This document shows positions 59,051 to 64,000 of a stretch of DNA of 64,000 nt, piece by piece. The notes under the pieces are model-generated. The model had not been told where the DNA came from, did not search any database, and saw only the letters and a program-made list of their open reading frames with translations. Every line of letters starts with the position of its first letter. The first letter of the stretch is position 1. Origin of the DNA: Microbacterium aurugineum (GTDB taxonomy: Bacteria > Actinomycetota > Actinomycetes > Actinomycetales > Microbacteriaceae); assembly GCF_023101205.1 (NCBI RefSeq), contig NZ_CP078078.1:62001-126000 (forward strand), read 5' to 3'. A program made the translations under genes and the position numbers.

Positions 59051-59875
59051 ATGGATCCCGTGGATGAGCTGTGGCGTCGTGGAGGGGTCGCGCGGGTGCG
59101 CACTCTGCGCGCGGCCGGGGTGAGTGCGCACTCGCTCCGGCGGTCGAAGGAGCGTCTCGAGGTCGTCACCGTGCGGCAGGGGTGGGTGGCCTTGCCGGAT
59201 GCCGACCCCCAGATCGTCGGGGCGGCGGCTCACGGTGTCGTGCTCAGTTGTGTCACGGCGGCGGAGAGGCGAGGACTCTGGATTCCGGAGAAGACGCCAC
59301 TGCACGTCGCTGCCCGCCCGAACGCGGCGCGGATCCGGGTGCCGTCCCAGGTCGTCGTGCACTGGTCGAAACCGGTGGTCCCTCGGCCCCCCGACGCGAC
59401 GGTGGATGAACTGCTCAACGTGCTGGCCGTGATCGCGCAATGCCAGCCGTTCGAGACCGCCCTGGTCATCTGGGAGTCGGCCATGAACAAGGGGTACGTC
59501 GATGGTGCGCGCCTCCGTGGCCTCGACCTTCCGGCGCCGGCACGAGCGCTGCTCGAGCGGGCGCGACCGTTCGCGGACTCGGGGCTGGAGACCATCGTGA
59601 TCCACAGGCTCCGCTGGCTGGGGCTCCGCATGCTGCCACAAGCCTGGTGCCTCGATCGGCGGGTGGATCTCCTCATCGGTGATCGACTGGTGATCCAGAT
59701 CGATGGTGCGACCCACACCGGGGAGCAGCGGGACAAGGACATCGCTCACGACGCGCAGCTGGTCCTCCGTGGCTACCGTGTGCTGCGCTTCAGCTACGAA
59801 CAGGTCATGCACCGTTGGTCTGAGGTGCAGTCCGTGATCATGGAGGCCGTGGCGCAGGGCGCCCACCTCTCCTGA
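59051..59875 (+). CDS. DUF559 (Vsr-like PD-(D/E)XK) nuclease-domain protein
   Basis: 274 residues. N-terminal region (DELWRRGGVARVRTLRAAGVSAHSLRR) resembles the HTH of AbiEi-type proteins. The C-terminus is a DUF559 endonuclease-like domain: SGLETIVIHRL (Glu near 180), RRVDLLIGDRLVIQIDGATH (Asp near 207 and 219), then DAQLVLRGYRVLRFSYEQV. Common in actinobacteria with unknown role; no paired antitoxin or methylase gene adjoins. It is flanked by two direct copies of a 67-bp palindromic element. ATG 59051 is preferred to 59006 as the HTH then starts at the N-terminus. Confidence 0.85.
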   Translation: MDPVDELWRRGGVARVRTLRAAGVSAHSLRRSKERLEVVTVRQGWVALPDADPQIVGAAAHGVVLSCVTAAERRGLWIPEKTPLHVAARPNAARIRVPSQVVVHWSKPVVPRPPDATVDELLNVLAVIAQCQPFETALVIWESAMNKGYVDGARLRGLDLPAPARALLERARPFADSGLETIVIHRLRWLGLRMLPQAWCLDRRVDLLIGDRLVIQIDGATHTGEQRDKDIAHDAQLVLRGYRVLRFSYEQVMHRWSEVQSVIMEAVAQGAHLS

Positions 59876-59936
59876 TCACCCCTCCTGATCATCCCCCCTC
59901 CTGATCATCCCCTCTCCTGATCGCCCTCTCCTGATC
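59870..59936. repeat. TCCTGATC tandem repeat, five units
   Basis: TCCTGATC occurs at 59870, 59883, 59899, 59915 and 59929, separated by C-rich spacers (13-16 base period). The first unit contains the TGA stop codon of the DUF559 gene. Confidence 0.85.
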
Positions 59937-59968
59937 GCCTGCTTCCTTGGACTCACGCCTCGCGTTGC

Positions 59969-60035
59969 GAAGGAGAACTCACGGAATGAAGGAGTGCATT
60001 CCGCATCTGGTCCTTCATTCCGTGAGATCTCCTTC
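59969..60035. repeat. 67-bp palindromic element, copy 2
   Basis: Arms 59969-59994 and 60010-60035 pair at 24 of 26 positions (core CTCACGGAATGAAGGA). Same length as copy 1. Degenerate extra half-copies (CTCCTTCATCCCGCG followed by TTCTCCTCACC) occur at 60029-60056 and 60066-60093, and TTCTCCTCACC recurs to about 60115. Confidence 0.85.
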
Positions 60036-60244
60036 ATCCCGCGGGTTCTCCTCACCCTGCGACTGCTCCTTCATCCCGCGAATTCTCCTCACCGGCGAGA
60101 GTTCTCCTCACCCCGAGAGTTCTGCGTCAGCCCGCGCGCGCACCGCGTGAGCTCCCCAAAACTGTGACTGGAGTGACGAATGTGACGCGACACGCCCAGT
60201 AATTGCCCAAAACCCGCGAAATGACGCGGATATGTGGGTGGTCG

Positions 60245-60272
60245 TTGATACATTCGAGGCGGTCACTAGACC
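60245..60272 (+). promoter_or_regulatory. Promoter of the HU gene
   Basis: TTGATA (60245-60250) and TAGACC (60267-60272) spaced by 16 bases. A GCGACG-GGATCT-CGTCGC hairpin (60304-60321) precedes the GGAGG ribosome site. The 60126-60244 stretch shows nothing else; it is less GC-rich than its surroundings. Confidence 0.6.
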
Positions 60273-60331
60273 AGGGGCACCCGCCCCGATACCCACAACG
60301 ATGCGACGGGATCTCGTCGCTGGAGGATGAC

Positions 60332-60619
60332 ATGGCTGACAAGTCCATCACCAAGACCGAGCTCGTCGCGAGCATCGCTAGCGCCACGGGCCAGAGCCAG
60401 GCCACCGTCTCCGGTGTCCTCGACTCGCTGTTCGCCACGGTCTCCGACGCTGTTGCCAAGGGCAGCAAGGTCTCCATCCCGGGCTGGATCTCCTTCGAGC
60501 AGGTCGACACCGCTGCTCGTACGGGCCGCAACCCGCAGACCGGCGCCGAGATCAAGATCCCGGCCGGCAAGCGCGTCAAGGTGACCGCTGGCTCCAAGCT
60601 CAAGGCTGCCGTCAAGTAA
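60332..60619 (+). CDS. hup: HU-family DNA-binding protein
   Basis: 95 residues; histone-like dimer that bends DNA. ADKSITKTELVASIASATGQSQATVSGVLDSLF (helices) and SIPGWISFEQVDTAARTGRNPQTGAEIKIPA with the DNA-arm TGRNPQTG. Lacks the long Lys/Ala tail of mycobacterial HupB. GGAGG lies 6 bases before ATG 60332. Confidence 0.95.
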   Translation: MADKSITKTELVASIASATGQSQATVSGVLDSLFATVSDAVAKGSKVSIPGWISFEQVDTAARTGRNPQTGAEIKIPAGKRVKVTAGSKLKAAVK

Positions 60620-60635
60620 GCAGACCGCACCTCTT

Positions 60636-60671
60636 CGAAGGCCGCTCCCGTTCCGACGGGAGCGGCCTTCG
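60636..60671 (+). terminator. Terminator of the HU gene
   Basis: Perfect 16-bp stem CGAAGGCCGCTCCCGT (60636-60651) with a TCCG loop and its complement at 60656-60671, followed by TGCTTTCG. Confidence 0.9.
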
Positions 60672-60695
60672 TGCTTTCGCCCCTCCCGGCGCGCC

Positions 60696-60701
60696 TAGGC
60701 T
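60696..60701 (+). promoter_or_regulatory. -10 box of the CopD-CtaG gene (leaderless)
   Basis: TAGGCT ends 6 bases before GTG 60708. The GGAGGG between them could alternatively act as a ribosome site if the start were slightly further downstream. Confidence 0.45.
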
Positions 60702-60707
60702 GGAGGG

Positions 60708-62720
60708 GTGAGTTCCCGCAGCGAGTCGACGAGTCGGATTTCGGCGTATCGAATCGCCGGGGTGGTCATCCTCCTCGTCGCCGCGCTGGTGGCCCTGGTG
60801 GTGGCGCTCGTCGTCGGAGGCGGTGCCGATGCACCGCTGTTGCAGGATCCGGGGCCGATCGTGCTCTGGGGCACCCCGCTCGCGAAACTCGTGATGAACA
60901 TGTCGGCCGCCGTCATGCTCGGCTCTCTCGTCCTCGCGCTGTTCGGTCTGCGCGCGGGGGAGCGCTCCTTCGACGCGGCGCTGAACATCGCCTCCGTCGG
61001 TGCTGCCGTCTTCACGGTCTCCGCGGGCCTCGCCGGGTTCCTCGCGTTCATGGCCGCCTTCAACCCGAAGCTCAGCATCGAGCGGGAGTTCGGCACGCAG
61101 CTCGGCCGCTTCCTGTTGGAGCTGCCTCTGGGACAGTCCTGGCTCATCACGACGATCTTCGGCGCGATCATCACGGTGCTCGCCTTCGCCTGGCGCTCGT
61201 GGACGCCCACGCTCATCACCGCACTGCTCGCCGCGGCTTCCTTCATCCCCCTCGCGACGCAGGGGCACGCGGGCGACCTCGCAGGCCACAACATGGCCGT
61301 CAACTCGATCCTGCTGCACACGGTCGGTGCCGCGGTCTGGCTGGGTGGGCTCCTGCTCCTCGTGCTGCTCCGCGGGCGCGGTGACGTCGACACCGCTCGA
61401 CTCGTCGGACGCTACTCCTCCCTCGCGATCGCGGCGTTCGCGGTGGTCGCCTTCTCCGGATTGACCCGGTCGATCGTGGCCGTCGGAAGCTGGGACGCGC
61501 TGTGGACGACACAATACGGCTGGATCGTGCTCGCGAAAGCCGCGCTGTTGGGCGGCATGGGACTGCTCGGCGCCTGGTACCGCGCTCGCCTCATCCCGAA
61601 GCTCGCCGGGCAGCGTGCGGCGGGTTGGTTCTGGCTCCTCGTCCTGTGCGAAGTCGCGCTGATGGGGTTCGCGTCCGGCGCCGCTGCCGCGCTCGCGCGC
61701 ACGCCCCCTCCCACCGGTGAGGTCGCCGCGTTCGCGCAGACGCCCGCCCAGATCCTCACCGGGTCGACGCTGCCGCCCGAGTTGACGCTCGAACGCTGGT
61801 TCACGGCGTGGGACTTCGATGTGCTCTGGATCGTCGTCGCGGCCTTCGGCCTGTTCTTCTACCTCGCCGGCGTCCGGCGCCTGCATCTGCGCGGAGATCG
61901 CTGGCCGATCCATCGCACGGTCTTCTGGGTGCTCGGGCTGCTCATGCTCTTCTGGGTGACCTGCGGCCCGCTCAACGCGTACCAGGAGTACCTGTTCAGC
62001 ATCCACATGATGGGCCACATGATGCTGTCGATGGCCATCCCGCTGCTGTTGGTCTCGGGCGCACCGATCACGCTCGCCCTGCGCGCGATCCACAAGCGCG
62101 ACGACGGTACCCGGGGAGGCCGCGAGTGGATCATGTGGGCCGTGCATTCGCCGTTCGCCCGGGTCGTCACCCATCCGTTCGTCGCCGCGGCCATCTTCAT
62201 CCTGTCGCTGTGGGCGTTCTACTTCACCGACCTGGTGCGGTGGGCGATGGTCGAGCACATCGGTCATGAGTGGATGGTGATCCACTTCCTGATCTCGGGC
62301 TACCTGTTCGTGATGAGCCTGATCGGTGCCGACCCGGTGCCGTACCGACTTCCCTACCCCGGCCGCCTCATCACCCTGATCGCCGTCATGGCGATGCACG
62401 CCTTCTTCGGCATCGCGATCATGATGCAGGAGGGGCTGATGGTCGCGGAGTGGTTCGGATCGATGGGCCGTGACTGGGGGGCCGATCCGTTGCAGGACCA
62501 GTACGTCGGCGGCGGCATCGCCTGGTCCATCGGCGAGATCCCGACCTTGATCCTGGCCATCACGGTCGCGATCCAGTGGAGCCGCAGCGACACGAAGCTG
62601 CAGCGTCGGCGCGACCGGCATGCGGATCGCACCGGAGACAGGGAACTCGAGGAGTACAACACCAAGTTGGCCGAGCTCGCCGCTCAGGACCAGCGTCGCG
62701 AGGAGCGCGAGAGGCGTTGA
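60708..62720 (+). CDS. CopD-CtaG fusion, copper/cytochrome oxidase assembly membrane protein
   Basis: 670 residues, about 15 TM segments. The N-terminal half (about 45-330) is CopD-like, with HAGDLAGHNMAVNSILLHTVGAAVWLGGLLLL His residues; the C-terminal half (about 365-640) is caa3-type CtaG: FSIHMMGHMMLSMAIPLLLVSGAPITLALR, HIGHEWMVIHFLISGY, MHAFFGIAIMMQ. These His/Met-rich helices suggest copper delivery to cytochrome oxidase. The fusion is usual in actinobacteria. GTG 60708. Confidence 0.9.
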   Translation: MSSRSESTSRISAYRIAGVVILLVAALVALVVALVVGGGADAPLLQDPGPIVLWGTPLAKLVMNMSAAVMLGSLVLALFGLRAGERSFDAALNIASVGAAVFTVSAGLAGFLAFMAAFNPKLSIEREFGTQLGRFLLELPLGQSWLITTIFGAIITVLAFAWRSWTPTLITALLAAASFIPLATQGHAGDLAGHNMAVNSILLHTVGAAVWLGGLLLLVLLRGRGDVDTARLVGRYSSLAIAAFAVVAFSGLTRSIVAVGSWDALWTTQYGWIVLAKAALLGGMGLLGAWYRARLIPKLAGQRAAGWFWLLVLCEVALMGFASGAAAALARTPPPTGEVAAFAQTPAQILTGSTLPPELTLERWFTAWDFDVLWIVVAAFGLFFYLAGVRRLHLRGDRWPIHRTVFWVLGLLMLFWVTCGPLNAYQEYLFSIHMMGHMMLSMAIPLLLVSGAPITLALRAIHKRDDGTRGGREWIMWAVHSPFARVVTHPFVAAAIFILSLWAFYFTDLVRWAMVEHIGHEWMVIHFLISGYLFVMSLIGADPVPYRLPYPGRLITLIAVMAMHAFFGIAIMMQEGLMVAEWFGSMGRDWGADPLQDQYVGGGIAWSIGEIPTLILAITVAIQWSRSDTKLQRRRDRHADRTGDRELEEYNTKLAELAAQDQRREERERR

Positions 62721-62738
62721 GGCCCGCGGGTGAATCCG

Positions 62739-63809
62739 TCAGTCGACGGGAGGTTCGCCCGGTGAGCCGATCTTGATGGACGCGGAACCGTCGGGCAGGA
62801 TCGCGATGGTGCCGTTGAGCTGGAACGGCACGTCTTCCGATACGGGGTCGATGGAGCCGTCGAAGAGCGACTGGATCTCGACTTCGACGTGCGCGACGGC
62901 ATCGGTCGTGGGAATCTGCCACTGTCCGCCGTCGGGCGTGACCGTGACCTGAGGCTGCGTCGCGATGGACCACTTCGGCGGCGACGAGATGCGGTCCGTG
63001 ACCCGCAGGCCGAAGGGGCAGGCGGTCGGCAGGAGCACGTCCTGCGTGGTGCACGCGGTGAGGAACTCCTCGACCCGCTGCTGCACGACCTCGACGAATT
63101 CGTCTGTCGGCGTGGTCTGCACATCGAGCGGCGTGACGGCGAGCGGGGTGTCCGCGAGCACACCGTGTCCGGAGGCCGTCGCGATCGGGGTGTCCACCGT
63201 CACGGCGTACAGTCCCGGGGTGAACACGAGCAGTGGCAGCGGGTCGATCGCGTCGGCCTCGGCGCCCGCTGCGGACACCTGCCGTCGGTCGACCTCGAAG
63301 CCGTTCATGGCGAACTGGTCCACGCCGCGGACCGTGAGCTCGACGACGGCCAGCGGACTCTCCGCGAAGCGCCAGTTCGGGGTGACTCCCGCCCAGCCGT
63401 CCTGTTCGATCAGGAAGGTGCTGGTGCCGGCATGACCGCTCGCCTCGTAGCTGACCGTGACGGCGGTGCCGCCTTCGGCCTGCTCCTCCGACTCCACCTT
63501 CACATCGGTCAGCGGTGCGAGTGCGGCGCGGCGCAGCATGGCCTCGGACGCGGCCGGGTCGATGCCGGACTCCTCGAGGATCTCGCGGTCGATCGCGACG
63601 CCGGGCACCCGTAGTGCGTCTGCGGCGCGGCCGGAGGAGAGCAGGTCGAGGTAGCGGGTCACGAACGCGGACGGGCCGTAGAACTGCTGGTACAGCGTGG
63701 CACCTCCGGCGCCGATCGCTGCGACGAGCATGAGCCCGACCACCACGAGCATCGCGAGATCGACGCCCAGGCGTGACCGCCGGGGCGCGCTCGACCTGGC
63801 CCGCTCCAT
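62739..63809 (-). CDS. Membrane-anchored protein of unknown function
   Basis: 356 residues; not recognised. A basic N-terminus (RRSRLGV) is followed by one TM segment (about 16-40) and an extracytoplasmic beta-rich region, with three NTF2-like/DUF-like segments suggested by SAFVTRYLDLLSSGRAADAL, VSYEASGHAGTSTFLIEQDGW and EFLTACTTQDVLLPTACPFG. Two Cys (TACTTQDVLLPTACPF) could form a disulfide. Codon bias is normal. Divergent from the gene at the window end. Confidence 0.75.
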   Translation of the reverse strand: MERARSSAPRRSRLGVDLAMLVVVGLMLVAAIGAGGATLYQQFYGPSAFVTRYLDLLSSGRAADALRVPGVAIDREILEESGIDPAASEAMLRRAALAPLTDVKVESEEQAEGGTAVTVSYEASGHAGTSTFLIEQDGWAGVTPNWRFAESPLAVVELTVRGVDQFAMNGFEVDRRQVSAAGAEADAIDPLPLLVFTPGLYAVTVDTPIATASGHGVLADTPLAVTPLDVQTTPTDEFVEVVQQRVEEFLTACTTQDVLLPTACPFGLRVTDRISSPPKWSIATQPQVTVTPDGGQWQIPTTDAVAHVEVEIQSLFDGSIDPVSEDVPFQLNGTIAILPDGSASIKIGSPGEPPVD

Positions 63810-63877
63810 GGCGCCAGTCTAGGAGTGCGTCCTGGGGGGACGCCGAGCGTCGGCGGCCGGGCGCGGATGCCGGGACG

Positions 63878-63883
63878 TAGCAT
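63878..63883 (+). promoter_or_regulatory. -10 box of the last gene
   Basis: TAGCAT lies 32 bases before GTG 63916, in the 106-bp divergent promoter region. Confidence 0.35.
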
Positions 63884-63915
63884 GGGTGGCGCCCCGTTTT
63901 CCGTCCACTGCCCCT

Positions 63916-64000
63916 GTGAGTGCCGTGTCCCTTCCCGCCCTGTCCGAGGAGCAGCAAGAGCTGTTCCGGCTCATCGAGGACACCGGCGAGCACGTCTTCA
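63916..64000 (+). CDS. Start of a gene, possibly a PIF1-like helicase (truncated by window)
   Basis: Only 28 codons are visible: an N-terminus SLPALSEEQQELFRLIEDTGEHVF. In actinobacteria this opening commonly precedes a Walker A ATP-binding loop of a PIF1-like AAA helicase; the loop itself would lie past the window, so the call is from memory of the N-terminal pattern. GTG 63916 or 63925 may be the start. Confidence 0.5.
   Translation, partial: MSAVSLPALSEEQQELFRLIEDTGEHVF

Noticed and set aside
1..64000. tRNA and rRNA genes
   Set aside because: No cloverleaf with a GGTTCGAATCC-like T-arm or rRNA sequence was recognised by eye; the TTCGAATC motifs found belong to palindromic repeats without the rest of a tRNA. 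A covariance-model search would settle this.

Overview
The window is dense, high-GC, mostly single-copy bacterial DNA with frequent GTG/TTG starts, many 4-base ATGA/GTGA gene overlaps and several promoters whose -10 box sits 6-7 bases before the start codon (leaderless pattern). Together with a PopR-like regulator next to a second clpP pair, a Zur-type zinc regulon, cysteine-free L28/L33/S14 and bkd-type E1/E2 genes, this points to an actinobacterium, most likely Microbacteriaceae (Microbacterium-like). No rRNA, tRNA, CRISPR array, transposase or prophage was seen.

0.0-9.7 kb: a truncated J-domain protein, a YigZ/IMPACT protein, an MMPL exporter overlapped by a NarL-type two-component pair, a MATE exporter, a small membrane protein and an AMP-forming acyl-CoA ligase. 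9.2-20.3 kb: an Lrp regulator divergent from a trans-sulfuration enzyme; a thioesterase; a two-gene ClpP operon whose second member lacks the catalytic serine, with a PopR-like activator that ends in ALAA and a matching operator before both units; MarR-ribA; an EamA exporter; a mercaptopyruvate sulfurtransferase; membrane proteins and an MFS exporter.

20.3-32.1 kb looks like an accessory catabolic block: ABC importer (binding protein, two permeases), a Gfo/Idh/MocA dehydrogenase, a cytoplasmic GH89 alpha-N-acetylglucosaminidase, a divergent tandem Lrp-like regulator with a 26-bp palindromic operator, and two exported phosphoesterases. 32.1-43.7 kb: purB (apparently starting at CTG), a low-molecular-weight phosphatase, a WXG-like small protein with an alpha/beta hydrolase, a Doc-type toxin-antitoxin pair whose Fic-motif histidine is Pro, a HisC-like aminotransferase, a branched-chain 2-oxoacid dehydrogenase E1a-E1b-E2 operon and a BCCT transporter.

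43.8-50.0 kb: an alpha-glucoside uptake operon (binding protein, two permeases, GH13 glucosidase) with a divergent ROK regulator; the binding-protein gene carries an in-frame amber codon. 50.1-55.3 kb: a Zur-boxed znuACB operon followed by zur and a permease/TIGR03943 pair, several of them with His-rich segments. 55.2-64.0 kb: a membrane-anchored propeller protein, a DNA-3-methyladenine glycosylase, rpmB-rpmG-rpsN behind a structured leader, a DUF559 nuclease flanked by two copies of a 67-bp palindromic element, an HU protein, a CopD-CtaG fusion, a membrane-anchored protein and the start of another gene.

Beyond the genes, the window holds three different long palindromic intergenic elements (59, 67 and 86 bp; the first two in two copies each), several short tandem arrays and a set of convincing regulator palindromes.
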